Shown here piece after piece: positions 40,444-50,015 of a stretch of 64,000 nucleotides of DNA (within the stretch, counting starts at the first letter, position 1; each line of letters starts with the position of its first letter). Source of the DNA: Insolitispirillum peregrinum (GTDB lineage Bacteria; Pseudomonadota; Alphaproteobacteria; Rhodospirillales; Rhodospirillaceae); NCBI RefSeq assembly GCF_042665255.1, contig NZ_JBHTCD010000008.1; one strand, written 5' to 3'. Under the pieces are notes generated by a model that was given only the letters and a program-made list of their open reading frames with translations, was not told the origin of the DNA and did not search any database. The position numbers were made by a program, and so were the translations under genes.

Positions 40444-42249
40444 ATGGATTTGAACCTTGCCCGGGCCTTTCAGGTCTATCAGCAGGGCCGCTATGCCGAA
40501 GCGCGCGACTGGTGCGCCAAGGCAATCAAGCAGGCTCGGGCTGGAGCCAGGACGGGGCAGGGGCAACCGTCGCCATTGCTGTGGTCGATTGATGGCATGG
40601 CCGCGCTGGCGCTGGGCGATGCCGTGGCTGCCGTTGCCAGTTTGCAGCGGGCGGTGGCGCTGGCGCCGCATGACGGAACAATCCTGAACGACTGTGGGCT
40701 GGCCTTGCTGAGCAGCGGCCAGCCGGAAGAGGCGGTGGTGATGCTGAAGCAGGCGGTTGCCCGCCTGCCCAACGTCGCTCACCCGCTGTGCAATCTGGGC
40801 AATGCCCTACGGCAGTGTGGCCAGTCTGCGGCGGCCATCGAACCGTTGCGGCAGGCCACCCGGCTGGCTCCCGAGCACATGGCCGCCTGGCATAACCTGG
40901 GGCTGGCCCTGCTGGAGCAGGGGCAATGGGGCGAAGCCGAACAGGCTCTGGGGCAGGCGGTGGAGCTGTCGGACGGGGATAACCAGATTCTGGTCCGCCA
41001 GCATTGGGTCGAAGCACTCCGCCAGTTGGGAGAATGGGAACGGGCCTTTGAGCAGGCTCGTTTTGCTTATCATCTGTCCCCTGACAACCCGCAACTGATC
41101 AATGAACTGGGGCTGGTCCTGAAGGGCCTGAGCCGCCCCGATCAAGCCGAGGCTGCCTTTGCCGAGGCCTGCCGTCTGCAGCCGGAAAATGTCCAGTATC
41201 TGGCCAACCGCGCCACCGCCCTGTTTGATTGCGGGCAGTACGATGATGCTGCGGACGTATGTCGCCAGGCGCTGGAGCTTGATCCCTGCAATTTGACGGC
41301 CCTTAGCTGTCATGGCGAACTGCTGCTGATCAACGGCAATTACCAGCAAGGATTGCCCTATTGGGAAATCCGCTGGGCGGCACTGGAAAGTGCCGGGCGG
41401 TTCAGACAGGCGCTGGCACCGACATGGGATGGCAGCAGCAGTCCGGGAGCCACTCTGTTGATCCGCAACGAACAGGGCTTTGGGGATACCTTGATGATGG
41501 CCCGCCTGCTGACGCCTGCGGTACGCCGTCTGGGGCCAAAAGGCCGGTTGGTTCTCGAATGCCCGGAACCATTGATGTCGCTGATGGAAAATGTTGCCGG
41601 GGTTCATACGACCCTGCGGCGCGGACGCGACTGGCCTGCGCATGATTTACAGATCAATCTGATGAGCTTGCCGCGAGTGCTGGGGTTGATCCCGGAAACG
41701 GTTCCGCATGCGCCCTATTTGCCGGTCCCGTCTTCGCAACAGGCCTGGAGTATTCCGGCAGGCGATGGCCCGCTGATCGGGATTTGCTGGGCCGGGGCTG
41801 CGGTGCCACGCGATCGGTCGGTTCCGCTCTCCGAACTGTGGACCGCCCTGCAACAGGGGGCCGCCGGGCGGTCGGTGCGCTGGGTGTGCCTGCAGGCCGA
41901 TGACCGCCGGGACAATGCCGCCAATTTGTCGGGGCTGCACATGCCGCCTGCGCCACGGACGTTTGTCGATACGGCGGCGATCATTGGCCAGCTTGATGCG
42001 GTGGTGTCGATTGATACCGCCGTGTTGCATCTGGCCGGGGCGCTGGGCATTCCTCTGGCCGCCCTGCTGGTCAAAGGATGTGACTGGCGCTATGGCCGAC
42101 CGGGGACCCGCTCGCCATGGTACCCGGACGCATCGTTGTTCCGGCAGGCGGCGCTGTATGACTGGTCACAACCGCTCTCGGCCCTCAGCCAGTGGGTGGG
42201 GCAGCAACTCGATGGCTGGTTCATCGAACGTCGCCGTCGCTGGTGGTGA
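40444..42249 (+). CDS. TPR protein with GT-B (GT9/FlmG-like) domain
   Basis: 601 residues. The first half consists of tetratricopeptide repeats. The second half, from about 310, has the GT-B pattern seen in FlmG-like proteins and heptosyltransferases: LLIRNEQGFGDTLMMARLL, LIGICWAGAAVPRDRSVPL, VVSIDTAVLHLAGALG and RSPWYPDASLFRQ. Length and layout are close to Caulobacter FlmG, which glycosylates flagellin with pseudaminic acid; identity of the sugar here is unknown. It starts 16 bp after the GT41 gene and is probably co-transcribed. The stop lies just before a truncated hairpin repeat. Confidence 0.85.
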   Translation: MDLNLARAFQVYQQGRYAEARDWCAKAIKQARAGARTGQGQPSPLLWSIDGMAALALGDAVAAVASLQRAVALAPHDGTILNDCGLALLSSGQPEEAVVMLKQAVARLPNVAHPLCNLGNALRQCGQSAAAIEPLRQATRLAPEHMAAWHNLGLALLEQGQWGEAEQALGQAVELSDGDNQILVRQHWVEALRQLGEWERAFEQARFAYHLSPDNPQLINELGLVLKGLSRPDQAEAAFAEACRLQPENVQYLANRATALFDCGQYDDAADVCRQALELDPCNLTALSCHGELLLINGNYQQGLPYWEIRWAALESAGRFRQALAPTWDGSSSPGATLLIRNEQGFGDTLMMARLLTPAVRRLGPKGRLVLECPEPLMSLMENVAGVHTTLRRGRDWPAHDLQINLMSLPRVLGLIPETVPHAPYLPVPSSQQAWSIPAGDGPLIGICWAGAAVPRDRSVPLSELWTALQQGAAGRSVRWVCLQADDRRDNAANLSGLHMPPAPRTFVDTAAIIGQLDAVVSIDTAVLHLAGALGIPLAALLVKGCDWRYGRPGTRSPWYPDASLFRQAALYDWSQPLSALSQWVGQQLDGWFIERRRRWW

Positions 42250-42263
42250 TTCGGGGTGGTGAT

Positions 42264-42292
42264 CCGGTGCCCACTTTTGTGCTCACTGCTCC
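42264..42292 (-). repeat. Half of a hairpin repeat
   Basis: On the minus strand GGAGCAGTGAGCACAAAAGT-type sequence plus GGGCACCGG matches the left half and loop of the copy at 12360. The right half is missing. The stop codon TGA of the adjacent kinase gene and its last two codons (Glu, Gln) lie in this fragment. Confidence 0.7.
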
Positions 42293-44235
42293 AGAAGATC
42301 GCGCAAGGCTTTCTCCAGCGTGCGCAGGGCCAGCGGTTTGGGGAGCAGAACATCGCAATTCCCCTCCAGCGCGGCAAAGGCTTCGCGGTCCCGGCGGGCC
42401 TGTCCGGTGATCACCACCGTAAAGACATGCGGATAGTCTTCGGCCATCCGTTCCAGCAATTCAAAGCCGTTGCCATCGGGCATGCGCAGATCGGTGATCA
42501 CCACATCAAAGGCCGCACCTTGCTCCAGTTGCGCCAGAGCGGCATGGCCCCCGCTGGCTTCGCTCACCTGATAGCCCAGCGTGCCGAGGGCCTGCGCCAG
42601 ACTGAGGCGGGTTGGCTGGTCATCATCAACGATCAGCACATGACCCTTGGCCGACACCTGCGCAAGCCCTGCCTGCGTCATGCCTGACGGTGTGGCCGGG
42701 GGCGGGGCAGAGGACAGCGAGGCCCCGTGCGCTTGCGGCAAGGTGATGCTGAAACAGGCTCCGCCGGTCGGTGATGGCACATACTCCAGACTGCCGCCAG
42801 CGTCACGGATGATCTCCAGACTGATCGCCAGCCCCAGACCGCTGCCTTGGCCCGTCGGCTTGGTGGTGAAAAAAGGCTCGAAAATACGCGAGGCGATCGC
42901 CGGGGCAATGCCCGGACCGTTGTCGCAAATGCGAAGCTGCCAGCGATCATCCTGTAAACGCAGGCTTGCCTGCACTTCGCCGTGCTGGCCCTGGTGGTGC
43001 GAGACCGCATACAGGGCGTTGTTCAGCAGGTTGATCAGAACCTGTTCGATATGGCGGGCGTGCCCGTGGGCCAGGCACGGCTGGTCGGGGATGGTCAGCG
43101 TCAGGGTGACGTCCGCCCGCTGAAATCCCAGATACAGCACACTGGCTGCTTCGCGCAGGCTGCGGGCCAGATCGAAGCAGCGGTCAACCGGGGCTGCGGG
43201 CAGGGGAATTTGCCCTTCGCTCTGACGGCTGAAGGTCTGCATGAATTCCACCGTTTCAAACAGGCGGGCCGCTTGATCGGCGATGGTCTGAAAGCTGCGG
43301 GCAAAGTCATCAAGCAGGGTTTCCGGCTGAGCGGTCTTGCCCAGTTTCAGCAGGTTTCCCTCTGCTGTCAGGCGGATCACGTTCATCGGCTGGCTGATTT
43401 CATGCACCAGACTGGCCGACATGCGGCCCAGAACGGCCAGATTGGCCCCGTGCTGCAAGGCGGCCTGCATTGCTTTCAGATCGCTGAGATCATGGATGAC
43501 ATGGGCCTCGCTATAGCCCATGCCATAGGGGGCCGGGCTGACCGAGGTGGTACACAGGGCCGGAAAGGTGCTGCCATCGGCGCGGCGGGCGGTGACTTCC
43601 CGTTCAAAGCGTTCCCGGCCATCCTGACGGGGGGGCAGGGCGCACAGGTCATCCGGCCACAGGCCCAGCTCTTCCAGATAGCGTCCTTCGGCCAGTGCCC
43701 ACGGCAGTTGGAACAGCGTCTCGGCATAGCTGTTCATGTAAACGATGCGGCCATGGGTGTCAGTGGCAAGAATGGCATTGCGTACCCGGTTGAGCAGCGA
43801 TGCCTGAAAGGCGATGTGGTCCTGTTCCTGTCGGGCGAGGGTGGCATCATGCACCATGCACAGGAATGACAAGCCGGTGGCCGGGGTGGTGGCGGGTGGT
43901 GTGGCGGTGATGTCAATGATGGCCCAGAACGGCTTTTTGCCTTTGGCATGCAGCAGCCCCTCATAATGGGACGAGCCGGTCTGGCGGGCCTGCGTCAGCA
44001 GGCGAAAGGTCAGGGCGGTGGCCGGGCCGGTGTACAGGCGGCTGTGGTGGCACCCGATGATGTCGGCAGGGGCGAAGCCAAACAGCGTTTCGGCTGCCTT
44101 GTTCCAGCTCTGGACCCGGCCACGGGAGTCCAGAGCGTAGAGGGCATGGTCGGGCACTCCGTCGAGCAGCAACGACAGGGAGTGGTCGTGGCGAGAGCGG
44201 AGCGTCCGGCGACGCTTACCGAACCGGAACGGCAT
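42283..44235 (-). CDS. Cytosolic hybrid sensor histidine kinase (PAS-PAS-HK-REC)
   Basis: 650 residues without a membrane helix. Two PAS domains (about 18-130 and 145-265) are followed by the dimerisation helix with phospho-acceptor H278 (LVHEISQPMNVI). The ATPase domain has the N box NLLNNALYAV, DNGPGIAP and GQGSGLGLAIS. The C-terminal receiver domain (about 528-645) has the DDD acidic pocket and phosphorylation site D582 (ITDLRMPDG). The start overlaps the 3-prime end of the solute-binding protein gene by 20 bp, so both are translated from one mRNA. The output partner is not in the window. Confidence 0.92.
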   Translation of the reverse strand: MPFRFGKRRRTLRSRHDHSLSLLLDGVPDHALYALDSRGRVQSWNKAAETLFGFAPADIIGCHHSRLYTGPATALTFRLLTQARQTGSSHYEGLLHAKGKKPFWAIIDITATPPATTPATGLSFLCMVHDATLARQEQDHIAFQASLLNRVRNAILATDTHGRIVYMNSYAETLFQLPWALAEGRYLEELGLWPDDLCALPPRQDGRERFEREVTARRADGSTFPALCTTSVSPAPYGMGYSEAHVIHDLSDLKAMQAALQHGANLAVLGRMSASLVHEISQPMNVIRLTAEGNLLKLGKTAQPETLLDDFARSFQTIADQAARLFETVEFMQTFSRQSEGQIPLPAAPVDRCFDLARSLREAASVLYLGFQRADVTLTLTIPDQPCLAHGHARHIEQVLINLLNNALYAVSHHQGQHGEVQASLRLQDDRWQLRICDNGPGIAPAIASRIFEPFFTTKPTGQGSGLGLAISLEIIRDAGGSLEYVPSPTGGACFSITLPQAHGASLSSAPPPATPSGMTQAGLAQVSAKGHVLIVDDDQPTRLSLAQALGTLGYQVSEASGGHAALAQLEQGAAFDVVITDLRMPDGNGFELLERMAEDYPHVFTVVITGQARRDREAFAALEGNCDVLLPKPLALRTLEKALRDLLEQ

Positions 44236-45871
44236 CGCGGGCCAGGGTCAGTTCATCGACACGGGGGGTCATCTTGACTGCCTCCTTGCTGGCCCACAGG
44301 TTCATCTGGAAATACAGCGGGATCTGTCCCAGATCGTTGATGCCGTCGGCCATCGCTTTCTGGATCAGTCCCCGGCGCTTTTCGGCATCCAGCTCATGGT
44401 CGGCGGCAATGACCAGATCATCAAGACTTTTGTTGGAATAGCGGTTGTGGTTGGCCGTCCCCAGTCCCTTGTCAACATCACGGGTTGCCAGCAGGGCCTT
44501 GATCGAGTAACCGGCCTCGCCGGTATCGCTGCTCCAGCCGCGCAGGGTAAAGCTGAAATCACGGTTCTTGTTGCGGGGGAAAAATTCGCTGGCCGGCATG
44601 GTTTCGGCGGTGGTGGCAAGCCCCGCGCCGGTCAGCATCAGGGCGACCGAGCTGGCGACTTCGGCATCACGGACATAGCGGTTGTTCGGGCCATGCAGGA
44701 CGGTGGTAAAGCCCTTGGGGTAGCCCGCTTCGGCCAGCAGCGTGCGGGCGGCGGGCAGGTTGAACGGTTCGGGTTTCAGGGACGGGTTGGCGCCGTCCAT
44801 GTCGTCGGGGATCAACTGCCCCGCCGGAACCGCCTGCCCATAGAGTAGTTCGTCAATGATGGCCTGGCGGTTGATTGCCTTGCTGATCGCCTGACGGACC
44901 TTTAACGCCTGGAACGGGTTGGTCGGCAGCGGAGTGTTCTGGCGGTCGCGGGCGAACGGGGTTTGCGGGCGGTCAAAGTCAACTGACAGGTAAATCACCC
45001 GGTTGGAAACAGCCTTGGCGATTTTCAGTTGCGGATTGCTTTCCAGCCGGTGGACATCGGCTGGCGGCACTGCATTGATCAGGTCAACCGTGCCGCTGAT
45101 CAGCGCCGTCACGCGGTCGGCATCGTTGGGGATAAAGCGGATTTCCACCGTATCCCATGCCGGTTTTCCACCCCAGTAGTGCGGGTTGGCGGTCAGGGTC
45201 AGGGTGTGGCCGGGGCTCCCCTCGCTGTAACGATAGGGGCCGGTCCCGATCAGGGCCTTGCCGTTGTCAAAATCGGCAGTGGTGGTGTTCTGGACCTCGG
45301 CGGGGATGATCATCACCTGCGTCAGATAGACCGGCAGCAGGGGAAAGGGGCCGTTGGTGGTCAACTGGATGGTATAGGGATCGAGAACCTTGATCTCCTT
45401 GACCACTTCGGTATAGACGGTGAACGACGACGGGCCGTGGACCGTCGGCACCCGTGCCCAGGATGCCAGCACGTCATTGGCATCAAAGGTGCTGCCGTCG
45501 TGAAAGGTGACTCCCTTGCGCAGCTTGAATTCCCAGGTATCCGGGCCGGTCGCTTTCCATGATTCGGCAAGGCCGGGAACCGGATGCTGCCGTTCGTCCA
45601 GATCAACCAGCGTGTCGTAAATGTGATGGCTGATGGTCAGGTTCGGTGCCAGATTGTGATGGTAAGGATCCAGACTGTCCGGGGTGGTGCTGAGCGCCAT
45701 CACCAGTTGATGCGGTGCAGCATCTGCGGCGTGGGCAAGAGAAGCTGCCCCGGCCAGCAATGAAACCAGCAGGGACGTTGTGCCGAACAGGTTTTTCACC
45801 TTGGTTTGGCCCATGAAAAATGATGGAGTCACAGCCTGATATCCCCTTTTCCTTGTCAGAGCAGGCGCCAT
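44216..45871 (-). CDS. ABC-type solute-binding protein, family 5 (peptide/nickel type)
   Basis: 551 residues from the first ATG, with GAGGTG upstream; a start at 45814 would give a more ordinary signal peptide (LFGTTSLLVSLLAGAASLAHA). The mature protein follows the SBP_bac_5 pattern: STTPDSLDPYHHN, DLDERQHPVPGLAESW, FHDGSTFDANDV, GTGPYRY and a C-terminal YFQMNLWASK region. It should bind oligopeptides or similar solutes in the periplasm. No permease or ATPase genes are near, so it is an orphan receptor. It overlaps the hybrid kinase gene downstream. Confidence 0.88.
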   Translation of the reverse strand: MAPALTRKRGYQAVTPSFFMGQTKVKNLFGTTSLLVSLLAGAASLAHAADAAPHQLVMALSTTPDSLDPYHHNLAPNLTISHHIYDTLVDLDERQHPVPGLAESWKATGPDTWEFKLRKGVTFHDGSTFDANDVLASWARVPTVHGPSSFTVYTEVVKEIKVLDPYTIQLTTNGPFPLLPVYLTQVMIIPAEVQNTTTADFDNGKALIGTGPYRYSEGSPGHTLTLTANPHYWGGKPAWDTVEIRFIPNDADRVTALISGTVDLINAVPPADVHRLESNPQLKIAKAVSNRVIYLSVDFDRPQTPFARDRQNTPLPTNPFQALKVRQAISKAINRQAIIDELLYGQAVPAGQLIPDDMDGANPSLKPEPFNLPAARTLLAEAGYPKGFTTVLHGPNNRYVRDAEVASSVALMLTGAGLATTAETMPASEFFPRNKNRDFSFTLRGWSSDTGEAGYSIKALLATRDVDKGLGTANHNRYSNKSLDDLVIAADHELDAEKRRGLIQKAMADGINDLGQIPLYFQMNLWASKEAVKMTPRVDELTLARDAVPVR

Positions 45872-45981
45872 GTCCCCGCACCTCTCTGTTCAACCGCGCA
45901 CAAGTATAGCGATTTTTTCGCCGTTTCCTAGAGCATGCGGTGGAGAATTGGTAGTGTGCAAAGCAAAAAGAGGAATCGCTT

Positions 45982-46947
45982 TTACGGTTTTCGTGACGTT
46001 TGTTGTGCTGGTATCCGAAATGCCTGCGGAGGGCGGCCAAAGAGGCGCAGAAAGGATCGACGCATACGTTCCGTATCACCAAATCCGCTTTGCCGGGCGA
46101 CCTGCTCGACGGACAGGCCGGTCGATCTTTCCAGCAGGGCGCGTGCATGGTCAATCCTCAGGCGCTCGATGGCCTTTGCCGGGGTCATACCGGTATCAAG
46201 ACGGAAGGAACGGGCGAAGTTGCGTGGGCTCATTGCAACGTATCGCGCCAGTTCTTCGACGCTCAGGCGCTGGTCGAGGTGTTCACTCGCCCAACGGAGC
46301 AAATCCTGAAATTTTCCGCCGTTGCCTTCCAGTTCCATCAGGGGGGAAAACTGTGACTGCCCCCCCATCCGCCGATGAGGGACGACCAGATAGCGCGCGA
46401 CAGTCCGCGATATGTCATCACCGCAATCTTCGGCAATCAGGGCCAGCGCCATGTCAATCCCGGCGGTGATCCCGGCAGATGTCCAGACCGAGCCGTCACG
46501 GACGAAAATCTGGTCGTATTCCAGTTTTACGGCCGGATAGCGGCGCTGAAAATCACCGTTACAGACCCAGTGTGTGGTGGCGCGACGCCCATCCAGCAGG
46601 CCGGCGGCAGCCAGAATATAGGCTCCCGAGCAGACGCTGGCGATTCGCCGGGCATGTCTGGACGTTTCGCGGATCAGGTCCAGGGTCTGGTGATCGTTCA
46701 AGGCATTCTCGGTTCCTATGCCCCCGACAATGATCAGGGTGTCACAGATCAGTCCTGTCTCAAACCGTTCTACGGTCATCGTCGGTCCGGCAGACAGGCG
46801 GATCTGATCAGAGCCGACCCCAATCATGCGGACCTTATAGGTGTCTGCCACCAGTTGCCCGGCGATCTCGAAAGCGGCCACAGGGCCTGCAATGTCCAGA
46901 ATCTGGGCATCGTCGAAAACCAGCAGGGCGATATCTCGGCGGATCAT
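45982..46947 (-). CDS. GlxA-type regulator (DJ-1/PfpI domain plus AraC HTH)
   Basis: 321 residues. The N-terminal DJ-1/PfpI domain (about 1-190) begins ALLVFDDAQILDIAGP and has the nucleophile-elbow segment ASVCSGAYILAAAGLL. The C-terminal AraC domain (about 215-315) has two helix-turn-helix motifs (LSVEELARYVAMSPRNFAR and VEQVARQSGFGDTERMRR). Such regulators respond to small metabolites. It is divergent, across 140 bp, from the DUF2946-TonB receptor-DJ-1 genes, whose last member shares its N-terminal domain type. Confidence 0.92.
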   Translation of the reverse strand: MIRRDIALLVFDDAQILDIAGPVAAFEIAGQLVADTYKVRMIGVGSDQIRLSAGPTMTVERFETGLICDTLIIVGGIGTENALNDHQTLDLIRETSRHARRIASVCSGAYILAAAGLLDGRRATTHWVCNGDFQRRYPAVKLEYDQIFVRDGSVWTSAGITAGIDMALALIAEDCGDDISRTVARYLVVPHRRMGGQSQFSPLMELEGNGGKFQDLLRWASEHLDQRLSVEELARYVAMSPRNFARSFRLDTGMTPAKAIERLRIDHARALLERSTGLSVEQVARQSGFGDTERMRRSFLRLFGRPPQAFRIPAQQTSRKP

Positions 46948-47087
46948 CGGGCGCTTGTCCGAAAAGCAGGGATTTTTGTCATTTCAGATACAGCGTAGTC
47001 AGGGCAGGGTGGCAGAGTCAATCGGGGGGAGGTCAATGTGCGCAAAACCTGTGCTGCGGGGATGATCTGCATCAGGTCTGTCCCCCA

Positions 47088-47534
47088 ATGGTGGGGATGA
47101 GGGGTTTCATCTCCAGTTCTGTCCCATCTCGTGGAGTGCTGTGCCGGATCAGGCGCCAGCATCGGGGGATGGCTTGCCTGCTGCTGGCGATATTCCTTCA
47201 GGTCTTGATGCCGCTCGCCGGGGTGCCTGCGTCAGTCGGTGCCGGGATGACCGCGCCTGCGCTGGCTGATACACTCGATCCCTCTTCCGTGTGTCTGACA
47301 TCGGTCACGACTGTTCCAGGGCAACAGGCCCTGCCTGACCAGACAGGGCATCGGGACGGCATGGTCTGTGGCTATAGCCACCTTTGCTGTCAGCCGCCCT
47401 TATCCTTTGGCCAGATCGAGGTGCCGCCCCCGTGCAGTACGGGATGGCGTCTTGCGGCATCCGTACCGCCGGTACCGCCCTGCACCTCTGCCCGTACACG
47501 GGCCTGTGCCCGCGCTCCTCCTGTCATTTCCTGA
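47088..47534 (+). CDS. DUF2946-like small exported protein
   Basis: 148 residues from the first candidate; the true start may be internal (for example the Met before ACLLLAIFLQV, residue 28). A hydrophobic segment (LLLAIFLQVLMPLAG) is followed by a region with spaced cysteines (SSVCLT, GMVCGYSHLCCQPPL) and a basic C-terminus ending RAPPVIS, the pattern of DUF2946 proteins, which often precede TonB receptor or copper-related genes. The function is unknown. It is followed by a repeat and the receptor gene. Confidence 0.62.
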   Translation: MVGMRGFISSSVPSRGVLCRIRRQHRGMACLLLAIFLQVLMPLAGVPASVGAGMTAPALADTLDPSSVCLTSVTTVPGQQALPDQTGHRDGMVCGYSHLCCQPPLSFGQIEVPPPCSTGWRLAASVPPVPPCTSARTRACARAPPVIS

Positions 47535-47559
47535 CGTGATCTCCGGAGTTCTTCCGGCC

Positions 47560-47659
47560 TTGGACCAGTGTGCGTTACCCATGGCGCATCCTGATCCGAC
47601 TGTTTGATGTGTCGCAGTGATGTTGCGCAAAACCGGAACCGCTTTTGCGCTCGCTGCTT
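47560..47659 (-). repeat. Hairpin repeat plus short second module, inverted
   Basis: On the minus strand: GCGAGCGCAAAAGCGG-TTCCGGTTTTGCGC (inner arms GCGCAAAA/TTTTGCGC), outer GCAG arms partly decayed, then a linker and a degenerate module ending ACGCACACTGGTCC. Belongs to the same variety as the copy at 12360. Confidence 0.75.
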
Positions 47660-47731
47660 CAGGTCTTCACTCGACGTCATGACGCATCCGCCGTTGCTCC
47701 GGCGGATGGGCGTTGTTGTCAGGAATTTCTC

Positions 47732-49912
47732 ATGTCCCGCTTTGTTTCAGGCCTTGTGCTTGCCCTTGTGCTTGCCCCCTTGTGTCGTTCTGCCGGTGCC
47801 CAGACAGCCACCGGGTCATCGGAGGGGACATCCTCTCCGCTTTCCCCGGAAGCGGTGGTAACGCTCCCCACGGTGGTGGTAACCGGACGTGCCGATGTAA
47901 CCACCACCACGGCCGGAGACGTTGATGGCTACCGGGCTCTGACCGCCAGAAGTGCAACCCTGACGGATACTCCGTTACGGCAGATTCCACAATCAATCGA
48001 GGTCATTCCCCGCAGTGTTCTGGATGATCAGGCCGTCACCTCCATCGGGGAGGCTCTTAAAAACGTCAGTGCCACGGTCGGGCAGCCCGCCTTGCAGACG
48101 CCAGTCTATAATTCGAATTATATCCGGGGGTTTGCCGCCGAGCAGTACCTGGATGGTATGACCACCTATCTGGGCAGCGGCGATACCAATGCGATGGCCG
48201 ATGTCGAGCGGATCGAAGTGTTGAAGGGGCCAAACGGCATCCTTTATGGCGGCGGCAGCGGTACGCCGTTGGGTGGGGTTGTCAATGTTGTGTCCCGCAT
48301 GCCGACTGCCGACCGTTTTCTGGAGATTGGGGGGACCGTGGGCAGCAACGCCTATTATGCTCCCTACTTTGACATCAACCAGCCGCTGAGCAAGGATGGC
48401 ACAATCCTGTTCCGCAGCACCGGCAGTTATGTGAAGTCCGGTTCGGATGTCGATGTCATTGACACCGATCGCTATTCATTCAATCCGACGCTCCTGCTGA
48501 CCAGCAAGGAGGGCACGACCCTGACAGTACAGGGGCGGACGTCCCGTTGGGAACAGCAGGAATATCAAGGTTTGCCAGCGGTTGGCACTGTCACCGGATC
48601 GTTCAGGGTGAACCCGGACCTGTTTATCGGGACGCCCGATGTCCCGGACAGTTTCTCTGAAACCAATAGCCTGACGGCAACCCTGGATCATGCTCTGAAC
48701 GATGTCTGGTCGAACAGTACCAAAGTCCGTTATGGCAAGAGTTCTTATAACCAGATATCGCAAATCATCATCAGCAATACGCCTGATACGGGTGGGTCAT
48801 CGTGGAGCCTCTATAACCAGAACGTGGAAGAAGAGCGTGACGAGATTGCGGTGTCATCGCACTTCCTCGGGCAATACACTTCTGGCCTTTTTGAATTCAA
48901 GCCCCTGTTCGGTGTTGATTACAGCCGATTGGCTGAAACCGCTGTCATGCATATGAGCGGCGCAGTGGGTACGGTTGATTTGCTGTCTCCCGCCTCGTGG
49001 CCAGCCTATACCGCGCCGTCGGGTGTCGCCATGACTGACGGCGATAATGTTTACAGCACATACGGGGCTTATGCCCAGCTTCAGTCAACGGTAGCCAACC
49101 GCGTGCATCTGCTCGCTGGTTTACGGTTGGCGCATCTGGAGATCGACCAGTATTCGCCAACCTATCTGCGTGGTGACAATACCAAAAAAACAAAACTGCT
49201 GCCGCGTGTGGGGGCGGTTTATGACCTGACGGATCAGTTTTCGCTGTTTGCCGATTACAGCGAAGGAATGAAGGGAAATCCTTTCTTTTTTTATTCTGGT
49301 GCCGCAGTACCCGAAGTCTCCAGACAGTATGAGGGTGGGGTCAAGTTTGACGCCCGGAATGGGGTATCCGGGAGTGCGGCGCTGTTTCAGGTCAGCCGGT
49401 CACATGTCCCGGTCACTGATCCCGCCGATCCTTTCGGTTTGACCAGCCTCGCCATTGGTGAACAGCAGTCGCGCGGGTTTGATACCGAGCTGACATGGCA
49501 ACCGGATGAGCACTGGAAACTGATGGCCAATTACGCCTATGTGGATGCGGAATTGACCAGGGATATTCCGGGGGGAGCCACGGCAGGCAGTAAGCTTGTC
49601 GGCATTCCGCGCCATTCCGGTGGTGTCTGGGGAGACTATGCCTTTGGGAGCGGGGCGCTGAAGGGCTGGAGCGCCGGGGCAGGCCTGCATGCCGCATCCG
49701 GGGCACCTTTGGACCTGAAGAATACCTATAAAACAGAGGGCTATGTGACGGCTGACGCGGCCATCCGTTATCAGGACGATGGTTTTTCCGCCAGTCTGAA
49801 TGTCAAAAACATGACCGATGAACAGTACTATACCCCGTATCAGTATCTCGTCGGTGGTGTTGCTTCGGCACCCGGCCGTTCTGTTTTCCTGACGGTTTCC
49901 CAACGGTTTTAA
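47732..49912 (+). CDS. TonB-dependent siderophore receptor
   Basis: 726 residues. The signal peptide (about 1-23, ending AGAQ) is followed by a TonB-box-like LPTVVVTG, a plug domain with TPLRQIPQSIEVIPRSVLDD and VLKGPNGILYGGG, and a 22-strand outer-membrane barrel ending in Phe (SVFLTVSQRF). The plug pattern is that of siderophore receptors. There is no N-terminal STN signalling domain, so no FecI/FecR-type circuit is expected. The start at 47732 has AGGAA upstream. The ligand is unknown. It precedes the DJ-1/PfpI gene by 103 bp and both may be controlled by the divergent GlxA protein. Confidence 0.93.
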   Translation: MSRFVSGLVLALVLAPLCRSAGAQTATGSSEGTSSPLSPEAVVTLPTVVVTGRADVTTTTAGDVDGYRALTARSATLTDTPLRQIPQSIEVIPRSVLDDQAVTSIGEALKNVSATVGQPALQTPVYNSNYIRGFAAEQYLDGMTTYLGSGDTNAMADVERIEVLKGPNGILYGGGSGTPLGGVVNVVSRMPTADRFLEIGGTVGSNAYYAPYFDINQPLSKDGTILFRSTGSYVKSGSDVDVIDTDRYSFNPTLLLTSKEGTTLTVQGRTSRWEQQEYQGLPAVGTVTGSFRVNPDLFIGTPDVPDSFSETNSLTATLDHALNDVWSNSTKVRYGKSSYNQISQIIISNTPDTGGSSWSLYNQNVEEERDEIAVSSHFLGQYTSGLFEFKPLFGVDYSRLAETAVMHMSGAVGTVDLLSPASWPAYTAPSGVAMTDGDNVYSTYGAYAQLQSTVANRVHLLAGLRLAHLEIDQYSPTYLRGDNTKKTKLLPRVGAVYDLTDQFSLFADYSEGMKGNPFFFYSGAAVPEVSRQYEGGVKFDARNGVSGSAALFQVSRSHVPVTDPADPFGLTSLAIGEQQSRGFDTELTWQPDEHWKLMANYAYVDAELTRDIPGGATAGSKLVGIPRHSGGVWGDYAFGSGALKGWSAGAGLHAASGAPLDLKNTYKTEGYVTADAAIRYQDDGFSASLNVKNMTDEQYYTPYQYLVGGVASAPGRSVFLTVSQRF

Positions 49913-50015
49913 AGTACTGGTCCGAGCATCAATGATGAATCAGGGCTGGCGGTCAGATACCGGGTATCCGGCTTCCGACTGCCAGCCCGACAAGAGATCT
50001 TCAGGAGCCAAGGCC

